Below are positions 40,649-52,980 of a DNA stretch of 64,000 nucleotides, piece after piece. A program made the position numbers and the translations under genes. The stretch's first letter is position 1. Each line of letters opens with the position of its first letter. Source of the DNA: Tanytarsus gracilentus (taxonomy: Eukaryota > Arthropoda > Insecta > Diptera > Chironomidae); the NCBI GenBank assembly GCA_038502055.1, contig JAXRKN010000043.1, forward strand, positions 124,001 through 188,000, written 5' to 3'. The notes beneath the pieces were generated by a model, which was not told the DNA's origin, made no database searches, and saw only the letters and a list, made by a program, of their open reading frames with translations.

Positions 40649-40829
40649 CTAGGGGTGAGAACTACATTTTGTGAGATATATTGGCGGAGGGATTAGATTA
40701 ATTTATTATAGGCTGGCCTGTCTTGCTTAGGCCTGTGGACATTAGGACTTGGAATTCTTAATGGCTATGATTTTTTAATTTTTGAGGGTTTTTTTTTTAT
40801 TATTTTTTATATATTATTTAATTTATTTT

Positions 40830-40873
<44 letters not shown>

Positions 40874-41994
40874 GCCTTTTTTTCTTTAATTTTATTTTTA
40901 TTAATTTTTTTTTTTTAATTTTTTTTTTTTTTTTTTTTTTTTTTTATTTTTTTAATATAATTATTATAAATTATATTTTCTTTTTTATTTCTTCGGTAGG
41001 TTTTTATATCTCGCCTATTTCTCAATTTTCATCATAATTAGCAAACTTTTAATGTAATAGCTCTAATTTCTGCTTCATGTATTTTATTTGTTCTATCTGC
41101 CTCCTAATTTTAATATCATCTGAGCTGTTGGTGGGGCAGCTGCCGTTAGTTAACTAATATTATTATTCTTCATTTCGCGTTTCCGTGGCCATTTTGGTTT
41201 TCCCTTGAGTGTTAGGCTTTTTAGGATGTAGGCTTGAGCAGGGATGGCCGTGGGTTGTGGATGTGGGTTGTGGCCTGTGATTGGGTCTGCAGGCCTGAGG
41301 GCACTTGGCTTGGGGGTGTGCATGGACTTGGGGTTGCATATTTGCGGGTTTCTAGGTTGTGGGTGTAGTGTGTGGTGTGGGTGTGTGGTGTAGTGGGTGT
41401 CGTGGTCCGTCGGTCTGTTAATTTTTTATAATTAACTATTATAAAATATCAAAACTCCCAATTTGAAAAATTTTTTTTTTTAAAAACCTTAATAAGTATT
41501 AATTTTTCTTTTGTGAAAAATATATTTTTTTTTGTATTAATTTTTTTTTTTTTAGTCACGTGAATCTCTCTTTCTAGACCCATCTTTTTTCATTGCAATT
41601 ATTCATTTGATTTTTTTTTTTTTTTTTAATTTTTTTTTTAATATTTCGGAAAAATTTATCTAACTCTATCTTTTATTTTTTTTTTAATTATTTCTTTTTT
41701 CATGAATTTTCTTCGGACGTTTTCTGCGGCCATCGTGAGATTTATGTATTGGTCATGTAGTATTTAAATTTTTACTTTTTTTTGTAGTAACGACCGGTGT
41801 ATATGAATAATTTTATAATTTTTTATTTTCCTTCGAATTTTGTGAAAAAGGAAAATTCAATTTGAATTTATTTTTTAAAATATATATTTTTTACTTAATA
41901 TTTTTTTTTTTCCTTTTTTTTGCGCGTAGGGTGTCGCAGTGGGCGTTCATCGGGTTGTTTCTCTTCCTTAAATTTTACTAGTTCTCATCCCTGG
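40649..41994. mobile_element. non-autonomous hAT-like DNA element
   Basis: The ends CTAGGGGTGAGAACTA (40649-40664) and TAGTTCTCATCCCTGG (41979-41994) are inverted repeats with 14 of 16 bases matching. They are flanked by an exact 8-bp direct duplication, AATTTATA (40641-40648 and 41995-42002). An 8-bp duplication and CAGGG-like termini are characteristic of the hAT superfamily. The interior has no ORF. It is strongly strand-asymmetric: extreme poly-T tracts (a 33-base T run from 40837 and a 27-base run from 40919) and a G/T-rich block of tgtgg-type words at 41240-41410. Confidence 0.8.
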
Positions 41995-42002
41995 AATTTA
42001 TA

Positions 42003-42586
42003 TCACTTCCTCTTCCTCACATTAACCATAAAACGTGTAAGTGAAATAAATAAACTTTTTATTGCATGTTCTTGGGAGAAAAGTAAATAGTAAATACTTT
42101 GAAATATTTTAATGGTAAAAATCAGTAGTATACAAATTTATCGTGTATTAAATGTGTCGACACGCCAAAAACTTCTTCCTTCATTACAATCATGAGCGCG
42201 TCTGATCAGCAACAGCAACTTTTTATAAGTAGCTAAGAAAAATGTGTAAACATAATTTAAATGAAATTGATAAGGTAAAATAAATATATAAAACCCACAC
42301 ACTCTCTCTCTCGAATAGGGCACATACAGCAATTTTATTATGGTGGCGTCGTCGTTGTTTATGTTTGGCTTGTTGGCATGTGCGTGGTTAAGGAGAAACA
42401 TCACAGTTACCATAGCAAAATTGAATGTTTATTTTCTCATCAAAACTCTAAACATTTCAGTTAAATAATTTAAGTGCCTTAAATTTCTATAGGCGCGACC
42501 TTTTCAACTCAACAAAAATAAATAAATTCGGAAAAGGGACGCGGTGCAGTTAAAATTTCATTAAAGTCAATTTACTGAAAAGGGAG
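42003..42586. other. no gene seen; upstream of UPF0193 gene
   Basis: Short AT-rich spacer between the hAT-like element and the next gene. It presumably holds that gene's promoter and 5' UTR, but no convincing TATA or initiator pair stands out. Confidence 0.5.
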
Positions 42587-43792
42587 ATGGAGAAAATATC
42601 ATGGCCGAGCTCTAACGTGCCTCACGGCGGAGCCTTTCATCAGCGTCATGTTAATTATTCACCAGCAACCCATGACATGATAAGATGTAAGTAAGAGTGC
42701 TTCCCCTTTTTTCGCTCTTTAATTTCCATCAACCCTTCTTGCCACTTTATTTGAAGCAAAAAAGAAATTATTTTAATTAACCTTTAACATTATATCCATC
42801 CATCAGCATTAATGACTGAGGCAAAGCTCACCATGCTGCAGCGTAACAAAATCAATTATTTCCTCCGCGAAAATGCTCAACTTCCACAACCCGAAATGCG
42901 AAAGAACAAGCTTCCATCTGAAGAGTACGAATTGCGTAGGGCTCGAGAAATCATGGATCGAAACAGAGTCGTACGAAAGCGGTCACTTGAAACGATTCTA
43001 AAGTCGGGAGTATTTGAGATTGAAAGGTAAACCTATAATACCGAGTATTGTCGAGGTCGAGATGATATTTTTCATCTATCTCTCTCTTTCTTCTCGAGAA
43101 ATTTTTCAAGCGTATAATCCTAATTTTATCTGGTTACCTTATCATCATCACACCCGAAATAGTCAAGGCATGAACATTTTTAATAATTTTTTCTTTTTAC
43201 TTTCTTACGAAAATCATAATTAGATTTTTTTATCTCGATGATTTCACATTTATGAGCTACGTCTTGAAAGCAATAATTTATCATCTCGATCTAGAGAAGA
43301 TGAAGAAAAAACAAATAAATATAGACAAGAGTGACTCAATTATTATTTATCTCGCACCAATACCTCTCGTTATAATTTTTATAGGTTTGTTCCCAAGGTG
43401 ACATCTCGAAATAACGAGAAGGTGAAACAGCAATTACAAGAGCGAATGTCGGGAATGAAAGAATATCCGGATCTCGATAAATATGCTATAAGCACCAAGG
43501 AGAAGCATCGAAGGCCCGGAAATAAAATTTATTCAAATGATCGCATTGCAGACTTGTTAAAAGAAATTAATGAGCGCATTGAGTGGCTTAAGGAGATGGA
43601 CAGTCTTGGCGAGGGGAAGAAACATCGACAAGTAATTGATGCTCAGGTAATTTATTAATTTAGAACCTCAAAACACCAAAAAACACTTTAAAACCTATTC
43701 AGGTGACGGAGCGATTAAACGAAATTTCTCGCCTTGAAGCGAGAATGGCCAAAGAGAAGCGGGACGGTCTGCAGGAGGAGGAGAGAAAATGA
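42587..43792 (+). CDS. UPF0193 protein EVG1 homologue
   Basis: Four exons: 42587-42686, 42807-43026, 43385-43646 and 43703-43792. Introns are GT-AG and frame-preserving; the product is 223 residues, close to the human EVG1/C22orf23 length. Family hallmarks: an N-terminal GGAFH near residue 14, DMIRSLMTEAKLTMLQRNKI across the first junction (conserved K/E-S/A-KLT-x-x-Q-R block), and near the C-terminus EINERIEWLKEMDSLGEGKK then QVIDAQVTERLNEISRLEARM, the conserved E-R-x-x-x-L-x-x-M-x-x-L-G-x-G-K signature followed by a coiled-coil-like helix. The protein is highly charged, with no membrane segment or signal peptide. Function is unknown; the family is usually discussed with ciliated organisms (from memory). 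An AATAAA lies 72 nt after the stop (43864-43869). Confidence 0.88.
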
Positions 43793-43863
43793 ATGGAAAT
43801 TAAATATTTATTCAACAGAACCAAAGTGAGCAGCAAAAGTATTAGAGAGGATGGCGAAAGAAC

Positions 43864-43869
43864 AATAAA
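43864..43869 (+). promoter_or_regulatory. poly(A) signal, UPF0193 gene
   Basis: AATAAA 72 nt downstream of the stop codon, followed by a TG-rich stretch (tgtgtgtgtg), the usual downstream-element composition. Confidence 0.6.
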
Positions 43870-44639
43870 TTTTATGTGTGTGTGTACTTAAGCAGTCTGA
43901 AAAGTTTTTTTTTTATTTTTTGGTTGATGGTAATTTATTACAACCTCTCACACCGTCTGTTGACACGAGTCAATTTTCATCGGTGTTTCTCCGTCACTTT
44001 TCAAAAAAAATTTAATCACTAAAATGCTTTTTCATTCGGTTTAATTTTAAGAGCTATAAAGCGATTGCATACACTGAGATTCCATTGCCGCAAAAGGGCC
44101 ATGAAAAGTGAAAAGTTAACCCTTTGACATTACGAAGAAGCCCTTCGAGCGAATTTAATTTAAAATTCAGCAACCAGGGCTCATTACCGAAATTGAATAA
44201 TTTTGCATATTCTTTTAACTTGAGGCATGCGACATGAGCCTACATACTTTTATTTCATTTGGGCTTCAAAAGATTTAATTTGTCATTTTAATTGACATTA
44301 AAACGGTATTTTAAAATAAAAATTGAGGTAAACTTTCTCAAATTTAATTCATTTAAACTCAAAACGAACTTTTTCAACTTCTTTAACCAACAAGCAAAAA
44401 GTTTTTATCAAAATGACGTTTTAATTGCTTTTTTAGTCATGTTGCTTGTGTGACTTTTGGCTGTTTTAAAGTTTTTTTTCCAGACAACTTTTTGCACATA
44501 AAAAGATGACTCTTAATTGAGTTATAAAATACATGCTTTTTTATGATAATCCAAACTGTAAGGAAAATCATGACCTCTGATGTAATTTAATATCGTTATA
44601 ACTTTATGAACTCCTTCGATTGTTTGCGGAAGAAAGGGA

Positions 44640-44780
44640 AAATTTCTGATATTACCATTCATTGCCAACCATTAGGTGTCACGTCGTTCAACACTGTACT
44701 ACCCGTTATGCTCGGATACGTCCATACTACAGAAATCATGTCCGTACCATTGATGTCTTCATTATATATATATTTTGTGC
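44640..44780 (-). repeat. diverged copy of the repeat seen at 19.3-19.4 kb
   Basis: The reverse strand carries GTATGGACGTATCCGAGC (44710-44727), identical to 19371-19388, with looser similarity on both sides (an atcaatggtac-like word on one side, a taacgg-like word on the other). It is less AT-rich than its surroundings. A 65-codon plus-strand frame crosses it but shows no known motif. Confidence 0.55.
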
Positions 44781-47700
44781 AGCTTACCGAAAAAGAAGAA
44801 TGAGGAGGAAAAAATGTATCACATTATGATTGAGTTCGAACGAGAGGAGGAAAAAATTACATTAAGTATTGTCATCTAATATCAATTGACACACATATGG
44901 GCACAGAAAATTGAATAAAAAAAGTTCTCTTAATTGCAATTGATTAAATACAAAAATTTGCAAATAAAAAAACGCACCATCATTATAAATAGTGGAAGTT
45001 ATTTTTTGCCCTCGCTCACCACAGCAGTATCAAATCTGTGCATCTGTTAATTGAAAGCATTCAGCGGAGCGAGTGAAATGGTGTGCTGGAAATTCAGAAA
45101 ATAAAAAATTCTCCGTGGTTTCGCCTCAAATTAAAATTATTGTACAAAAATTATTTCTCTCTCTCAAATTGCTTTTAATTATCATGAGTACTGCACGCTG
45201 TTAAGCAAAATTGCAGGAAAAATAGTTTGCTGCGAAATGCTCAACAGAGATTTCCTTCCAGCAAAACTTCATATACACAGATTTAATTAAAGTAATTTCA
45301 TTAAATCCTCCACTTTAAAAATTGCTCCTTGTAAATGTCTCTCAGTATGACAACATTGGTGAAAGCTCATGCTTAATAGAAGAAAATTATGGAGATTACA
45401 TTACTCTTCACTCACACAGCGGAATAAATTAAATTAAAAAATAGTTGCTCGGCATTTTTTCCTCCCCACGAAAGTTCATTAAAATTTAAAAATTTCATGT
45501 TTCATTGCATCAAATTTAATTGGAAGGTCGAGGTTGGTTAATAAAAAAAATATCAATCAAAGGAGCAACGATGAAGAAGAAAAAATAAAAACATTGGGAT
45601 TAAATCATCAGCGCTCTATTAGCCTGCTCTAATGGATGGACATCAGAAAAACAAGGCATTAATCATTTCTATGTCCATCTTATCGTCTTATGTGTACATC
45701 ATAGGTCTTTATAGGATTTTTGATGCTCTTAATTGATGTAGATCCCTTGATCCCTTCACTCACACTATACCGCAGTGCAAGTGTATGTGACAAAAGCATG
45801 AAACTTTTGCTACTCTGTCTACTCTAAGTAATGTTAATCACACAACGAGACCACTTGAGACACATCAGATCCCTTAAGCGACAACTCGAGGGACTGCACT
45901 TCCTACATCAATAATAGTTTATTTTTCTCTCTCTCCCACAGCACACTTTCTGGTATTCATCACGTTCCGAATAAATAAATTGAACAAAAGCTATGTTGAG
46001 CTTTCACGATTTCTCTTCTTAAAGCGAGTTGTGGGAGAGATTGAAAATGTGAATGGAAAGGAGAAAACAATTTTCACAAATAGTAAACTCCCCATAATCT
46101 CAACTGAAAGCTTAGAATTTCAATTGCAACTCAATAAATTTGTAGGAAAATGGAAATTTATTGCTATTTATCGACGACATTCACACAATAAATTGGCCAG
46201 CGCAAAATGCGAGAAAGTTAACGGAATTATTCAAATGTTATTCCATAATGTTCACATGTGGAGAAAAAGATAAAATTACCATCAGGTGGCACTGCCACAT
46301 GCAGTGCACATATTTTTATAATTGGGTCAATTTTCCAACAGTTTTCAAATCCCCCTCAGCAGCTTTAAATGTGAATTTATTGCGAAAACAGAAATTGAAT
46401 AATAATTACCTCATTCAATCTTTTAGTGTTCTATGCGAGTGTGTGCACTACAAATTGAAAACACTAATGGTAATTTTCGATTAATGACCCGCGCTTATTG
46501 CTTCAACCATGAAAATCTCTTAATAAGTTGTTCGCTTTCTCGCAACGACGACTACAACGACGACGACGATGTATAAATCGATGCAAAGAACTTTTTTTTT
46601 CATGTAACTCTGCTGAGTGAAAAACTTTTTTAAATCCCGCTCACCAATCGTAATAAATTTGTTTGGCGAGCGCTCTATGCAGAGAAAGAAACTTTCCAGG
46701 ATATTTTTAGCAAATTGAGCGTGTTGTAGATTTTAACTTGCTGAGCATAAATCACTTCAACTATTATGCTTTTTCTAGATTTTATCTTCTTCTATCATAA
46801 GTTTGCAAATTTGTATTTCTTCTTGCTCTTTCCTTCTACTTTACTGCCACAATTTTTCATCTGTTCCTTTTCCATTAAGTGGAAGAAGTTAAAAGTAAAT
46901 ACCAAAGGTACATTTTTAAAGATGCTTTTAGACTCAAAATTACATTTTCAATGAAATTGCTTTTCCCTCGCTTTAAATTTGCAACATCTATACAATGCGG
47001 CACATTTCTTTGGTTTCACATGTCTCTTTTTAAAAATCAAAGATGGAATGCATTGAGGTTTCTTTTAATCTGAAGCTTTAACTTTTTTATCGGGTTGTGA
47101 GAAAATTTTATTCTTGAAGAATTTACTATTACATTTTTAATGTTGCTCTATAATTAATTTTTTTTTGTAGGTATAAATAGAAAATGTGCAAAGAAAATTA
47201 ACGCTGGCAAATTCTTCTCTATTGATCTCGCAGCTAAATTTATGTAAGCGAAAATTTCTTGCTGTTTCTAATCATTGTCGACAGCTTTATTTATGAGTTA
47301 AAATAAATGATGAGGTCAAATGGGCTGTGAATAAAAGTCATTACATCAACGCAGCACTTGAGCATTTTATGATGATTTTATAGCTATTTGCTCCTTGAGT
47401 ACATCTGAATTTGTTTTCTTCCCGCTTTGGCATTTCAATTAACTTTATTATCTTCTTTTTATAGGTTTATTACGTAATTTTAATGCCACTATCAAGTTCA
47501 CAACTATTCACATCCTTGAGCTTGTCCATTCTATATTAAGACCATCATCATGCGATGAATAAAGTAAAAAAAATATATATAGAGAAGCCATAAAATGGCC
47601 ATTTAATTGCTTTTTTACTCGAAAAAGGCCCATATCTGAGCGAAAACATGCTGGATTGCCATAGTTATAAAGCACGAAAAGTATACTGCGTGAGCATGTT

Positions 47701-47890
47701 ACATGTAATTTTTCACAAATCGATGTCCGCAAAGGCACATTAATCTTTTCTTCCTTCTGACTCGTTTGCTCATTTATAAAGCTCTGTGTCGTGTCCGTTT
47801 GCAAGCAAAAATTGAGAGAAGATAAAAAGCGAATTGAAATAAATTATAAATTATTGAGAGGTTGATAAAGAGCTTTTTCAAGAGGAGAAA

Positions 47891-47916
47891 AGAGAGAGAG
47901 AGAGAGAGAGAGAGAG
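47891..47916. repeat. (AG)n microsatellite
   Basis: An uninterrupted AG dinucleotide run of 13 units. Confidence 0.95.
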
Positions 47917-50522
47917 AAAATCAATTTTACGACTTATAAGACAATATTATAGCAAAGTTTGATTTCAAGCGTGACTTATTATTTAATATTAATTAATTTT
48001 TTTTTCACTAAAAAATCATTTCTCTAAAAAAAGTTTCCCATGGAAAGGAAAAAATCATTCAATGTGAAATGAATAAGATGACAAATTTTTTAATTAAACT
48101 TTCTCTAGGGAGAATGAAAGAAGTGAAGTGGGTGAAAAGATAGATGGACAGATAAAACTGCTGAGCTTTTCCACCAATGGTGTGTTTCTTTCGTTATTGC
48201 TTCATTTCCCAATTTCATTATGTCCTCGTTTATTCCTCATGGAGTTGACCTTATCGGATGCCAAGTACGAAAAATTGGTAACAAATTAACAAGTTAATAA
48301 ATTAATTTCACTCAAAATTGGGTTAATTAGTGTCTTTTGCTCATCTCCCAAAAGACGCCTCATCTCGAGTTTTAGAAATTTAATTATATCTCCGTTATTT
48401 AATCTCACTCGTTTGCTCACACCCTCGCTTGTTGAAATTTTAATATCGGCAAATCAATTTTTGACGGTCTCACGAGGAAATTCAATTGAGACATATCAAG
48501 ATAATTTGATTCTTTTTATTTGCGTGCATTTAAGAATTCACCAACTCACGCGAGATAATTGTTTTAGAAAAAAAAATGAGATTCATTATTTCATTATCAA
48601 AATAATCAACTCATGCTGTTGCTTTTTGTGCGTTTAAAAAGCGTGAAAGCATCGACGAAAAAAAAATGAATGTCATTCGAAGCGCTTAACAAAATTATTT
48701 TATGCTAGAAAAACGAGCTTTAAAATTTAATTGAACACATAGCAAAATACCTCATAGCTCATTCTAAACGGCACAACATTAATTACCGTCTAAATTTATT
48801 TTAAGTCATTAAAATTTCGAGCATTTCTTCTTCTTCATGTCCCATCTTTTTCCCTCGCTTTTTTATTGCCGTCCTCTTGCACTAAATTTATTCCATTGTG
48901 GCTGGTTGTTGGTTAATTTTGAACAATTTCAGGGTTTTTTTGTTTGTAAGCGTTCCTTGGAAATTGTTCTCGTTACTCAACAGAGATGTAAATTACAATC
49001 ATCATCCTTTTTCTTTTAGCTGAGCATTTCATTCGATTTGTGCCAATCTCGCTTCGCCAGTGATGAAACCATCTTTGTGAATTTTAAATCAGAGCACATA
49101 TGAATTTATTCTTCTGAGACATTTTTTTGTCCTTGCCTACTTTGAATATACAAAAAATTGTTAGGCGAAAAATTAAAAATTTAGATTCATGCTTGCGAAA
49201 ATCCCCAAGCAATTTTATTTAACAAAGTTTTACGCGAGTTCATTGGTGCATAATTGGTTCTTCTTCTTAAAATTCTAATTATGAATTTTCTGAATATTTA
49301 ATTAAAGTTGTTAAAACAGATCCTGGAAGTCAGATTAACATAAATGAAATGATTTTTGCACAAGATATAAATTAAAAGAGAAAAATTGATCATCATGTAG
49401 TATTAAATTTTTAAAAAGCTCATTCTCACCATAAAGTAATTTCTAATCTCATTGGATTTGGATATTGTTCGACATCATCGTCGTGGTCGCTAAGTTTTTT
49501 CTCTCTTTTTTGTTCATGCTCGAATGATAACCAAAATTTCTTCACATAAAAGAATTTCTCCTCTTATCTCATAAATTTCTCATTTTGTCATGGTAACAAG
49601 TTTAGTTCACATTCTGTATCTTGTTATTTTTCTCTCCTCAAAATGCAATAAAGTTCAAATGAAGCGAATTGTGTCATGGTTGAAGAAGAATTTTTTCGAT
49701 TGGATACATGTGTGAAACTATTTAAATTTATTGTTTAAGAAAATAAAAATTCAAAAGCTTTAACTTAAAAAGCTCTAAAAATTCTTTAATGAATATAATC
49801 TTCATAAATTTCTAAGAGTATGATTTAATTTTACTGAAGCACCGAGGAAGGATGAAAGGCAACTCTCCTTTTTCACTCGGATAATTACCATATACTTTGT
49901 TGCTGTATAAACGAGAGAGTAAATTACGAATGACAATGGTGGCATAAAAATGAAATAACGAGCGGGTTGAATAAGAAAACCAATTAAAAACTCCAGAAAA
50001 CCCACTTTATATGCGGAGCTACAAAACGCTTAATTGCTTCACACCATCAACAACGAAATGCTATTATTCGCAAAAACATTTGTGTGCAATTAAATGGAAA
50101 ATTTTTTGAGAGATGAACTGAATTTATAGCGGAAGTGCAAATGCAACTTTGAAATACCATAAAAATAATAAGATGATGGGAGTGAGTGAGTGAGTCTGAT
50201 GCTTTAAGTGGTTAACTTTTAAAGCTTTTCCGCAAGATGCTACCATACAAATTTGACAGCCATAACAGAAAATAATAAATTATTTTATGCTTTTTACTGA
50301 GAATATTGGGTCTGTGCGAGAAAAACTTTTCAATTATCGCATTTCAACAGCTCACAAAATTTAATGAAGAGCGAAAATCTCTGAAATCGAAAATGTCACT
50401 TTTACGCGAGAGTTAATTAAGAAAAGTGCGAAGTTTCCATTTATCAATGTTTAATATTTCAGAAAAAAAATCTACAATCTTATTGAGTTAAATTCGTAAA
50501 TTTGGATGAGGTCTGGGAAAAA

Positions 50523-50528
50523 TTTATT
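50523..50528 (-). promoter_or_regulatory. poly(A) signal containing the GTPBP3 stop codon
   Basis: Minus-strand AATAAA in which bases 3-5 are the TAA stop of the Gtpbp3 homologue, implying a very short 3' UTR. Confidence 0.5.
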
Positions 50529-52210
50529 TTCCAATACAAAAATCTTTGAAAATTACATCTAAAATGTCGTCTGTTCTCACTTCACCGGTAATTTGGCCCA
50601 AGCTTCGTACGCTATTTCTAATTGTTTGAGCGAGAATTGCAAAATCCTGATTAGCATCAGCATCAGCGTGAGGATTAAATTGTTCGAGAAAATTTTCAAT
50701 GTGCCCTAAGCACTGGTGTATGTAAAATCGATGCCGCTCTTGACTTAAATAAGGGCACTCGGCTGACGGATTTGCACATAACTCTTTAAGATGACTCGTT
50801 ATTTCATCAATAACATTGGTTATCTTAATCGATTTTGTACACGAGATTACGAGTTCATCTTTAAGTTGACTCTTAGCCTCATCACTCATTAGATCAGCCT
50901 TGTTTACTATCGTGATAAGCCTCTTGTTCTTCACAATGTCCTCACTCAATTCTAACTGCTGTAAATACACTCGTCGATAATCATCTAAATTAATCTGTTT
51001 TCCTCCTTGGAAATAATTCTGCAAAATAATGCCATCCACAATTAAAAAAATTATATCCGCAGACTCGGCGCATTTTTTTGCTCTATTTATACCTATTTTG
51101 AGAGAAAAAATTGAATAAAATTAAATTTCTCTATTAATATATTAAATTTTTAGTTACCTTCCGTCTCGACAATACTTTTCGTTTTGCGCAAGCCAGCTGT
51201 GTCCATTATTACCACAGGAAATCCTTGAATATCTATAGTTGATTCTATAACATCTCGTGTCGTACCTTCTATGTCCGTTACTATTGACAACTCTCTTTGA
51301 ACTAAGAGATTCATAATACTACTCTTTCCAACGTTGGTACTACCAATAATAGCAAGTCGAACACCATCTCTTAATCGTTCTCCCTTTCGTGCATCATTTA
51401 AATGTTCTTCCAGTTCAATCTTTAATTCTTTGACATCCCCTAAAATCCTGTCAAGTGTGCCCGAATCAATATTTTCATCTTCTGAAAAATCTATGTAAGC
51501 TTCGATATGCGCACAAGATTTTATTAATCTTGTTCTCCATTTTTGATATTTTTTTGATAGATTTCCTTCAGACTGTAAAAAAGCTTGCTTCCTTTGCATC
51601 TCAGTTTCGGCGTGAATAAGATCGGCAATTCCTTCTGCCTCTATCAAGTTTATCTTACCATTCAAAAAAGCTCGTTTAGAAAACTCTCCTGGCTCACTTG
51701 GTCGCAATCCTTTAATTTTTCCCAAAGCTTTTAAAAGAGAACTAATCACAGCTGGCCCACCATGAACTTGCATTTCTAATACGTGTTAGATTAATTAAAA
51801 TTAAAAAATTTATTAATTTTAATATTTTTACCTGCTAAATCCTCTCCAGTAAATGAGTTTGGAGATGGAAAGAAAAGCACAAGACCTTTATCTATGACTT
51901 CGTTTTTGTTGTAAGGATCTTTTAATTTTCTAAGCATGGCATAACGTGCTGGAAATTGATCGTTGCCAGTAAGCAATCTAAGAGCTTCTTTAGTTAATGC
52001 ACCAGACACTCGAATCACAGCGACTCCACATTTTCCGTGACCTTAAAAAATAATAACCTAATTAAACTTATTTCTTTTTAATTCAAAAAAATGCTTGAAA
52101 GATTTTTTTTAAATTCTAATTTTGCAAAAATAAAATTAACTACCTGATGATTTGTTAAAAATTGTATCGCTACTTAATAATCGAGAGCTTAGCAAGCGTC
52201 TGAATAACAT
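50524..52210 (-). CDS. Gtpbp3: mitochondrial tRNA uridine-34 modification GTPase (MnmE/GTPBP3)
   Basis: Four exons read on the minus strand: 52210-52144, 52041-51832, 51775-51158 and 51092-50524. GT-AG junctions all restore frame; the product is 487 residues, the usual size. The Arg/Ser/Leu-rich N-terminus MLFRRLLSSRLLSS fits a mitochondrial targeting sequence. Next come the folate-binding N-domain (GKCGVAVIRVSG, FTGEDLAE, QVHGGPAV) and the helical domain. The G domain has P-loop GSTNVGKSS, switch GTTRDVIE, DTAGLRKT and NKAD. The protein ends in the invariant FCIGK with the family's C-terminal Cys. With MTO1 (MnmG) the enzyme installs the taurinomethyl or carboxymethylaminomethyl group on the wobble uridine of mitochondrial tRNAs. 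Odd: P-loop position 3 is T where P is usual. An AATAAA contains the stop codon. Confidence 0.96.
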
Positions 52211-52448
52211 TTTTATTTTATTTTTGGTTCTCTAAATCTTTAAATGGCGTTTTTTTTCTTTGAAAAATATATCAACATAAAGAAAACCCTCGATAAATCG
52301 GAATTTTAAAATGAATAGAACGGTATAAATGCTTTGGGATTGCAATCTTTATTAATCAAAAAAATTTATAAAAGTTTTAACAACCTTTTTTTTTTATTTA
52401 ACAAAACCACCATTGACAACTGAAAATATTTTCAAAATTTTTAGTAAA
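52211..52448. promoter_or_regulatory. short divergent intergenic region (putative bidirectional promoter)
   Basis: 238 bp separate the minus-strand Gtpbp3 ATG from the ATG of a small plus-strand ORF. It contains a tataaat word near 52325 and tcgataaatcg at about 52290. If the plus-strand ORF is real, both promoters must lie here. Confidence 0.35.
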
Positions 52449-52646
52449 ATGCATTTGAAGAAGAAAATTCCCCTTTCGGCTTTTCGTCAATCATTGAAAA
52501 TGTCATCAAAAGATCAACAACTGCTAAGGAAACAACCCGAGTGCAAGATTTGCTTAGCTTGTCACAGTTTTCAGGACATTCAGAGAGCCAGCGAGAGATC
52601 TCAAATAATTTCTTCTAAAAAAAGCTGTAAAAATTTAAGGAAATAA
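52449..52646 (+). CDS. small basic Cys-containing ORF (hypothetical, 65 aa)
   Basis: ATG in a GTAAA context, 65 residues. It begins MHLKKKIPLSAFRQSLKMSS and contains PECKICLACHSFQDIQ, with C-x-x-C and C-x-x-C-H spacing that could hold a metal, then a Lys/Ser-rich tail. The stop codon sits inside an AATAAA (52642-52647). Codon use is less AT-biased than random frames nearby, and the ORF fills the gap between two convergent or divergent genes. Against it: no recognised family, and it could be the last exon of a longer transcript, since a tttttag acceptor-like site lies just upstream. Confidence 0.4.
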   Translation: MHLKKKIPLSAFRQSLKMSSKDQQLLRKQPECKICLACHSFQDIQRASERSQIISSKKSCKNLRK

Positions 52647-52685
52647 AATTCTGAGTAGATTGCAAAATTTAAGGTTGAAAAATTT

Positions 52686-52691
52686 TTTATT
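52686..52691 (-). promoter_or_regulatory. poly(A) signal of the 93-aa protein gene
   Basis: Minus-strand AATAAA, 7 nt past the TGA stop. Confidence 0.55.
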
Positions 52692-52698
52692 GAAAATT

Positions 52699-52980
52699 TC
52701 ATGTGTTCACATTGATGACACAATCATGCATAAATTTGGAAGCGGGCTTGTACTCAAACTCTGCAAATCCTTTAATGCTCTCATTTTTCAGCTCATTGAC
52801 TGCTTGTTTCATTGTTGAGTCTTCAACACATCCTTTAACATTGCCCATCTTTGACTTTTCCAACGAATCACCACTTATTAATTTTTTCTTCATGCCGGCA
52901 CAGGTTGAATACTTTGATGATGATTTTGATACAATTTGCTGCGATCGTGCAAACCCAACTCGTGATGCAACGCGGAGCAT
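52699..52980 (-). CDS. small putative mitochondrial protein (hypothetical, 93 aa)
   Basis: Single-exon frame with a good AAA-ATG context, 93 residues. The N-terminus MLRVASRVGFARSQQIVSKS has Arg/Ser/Ala composition with no acidic residues for about 37 residues, typical of a mitochondrial presequence. The rest is soluble and charged, with KMGNVKGCVED, MKQAVNELKNES and GFAEFEYKP blocks and no membrane segment. An AATAAA (52686-52691) begins 7 nt after the stop. It lies 89 bp downstream of the RRP8 stop on the same strand. I do not recognise the family; insects have several such short lineage-specific mitochondrial proteins. Confidence 0.65.
   Translation of the reverse strand: MLRVASRVGFARSQQIVSKSSSKYSTCAGMKKKLISGDSLEKSKMGNVKGCVEDSTMKQAVNELKNESIKGFAEFEYKPASKFMHDCVINVNT

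Larger units (their letters stand above)
43870..50522. other. 6.6 kb with no recognised gene
   Basis: AT-rich. It contains a second copy of part of the 19 kb repeat (around 44640-44780) and an AG microsatellite (47891-47916). No conserved protein or RNA gene recognised. Confidence 0.55.

Noticed and set aside
44606..44803. 65-codon plus-strand frame
   Set aside because: It crosses the diverged repeat copy; no domain or conserved residues seen.
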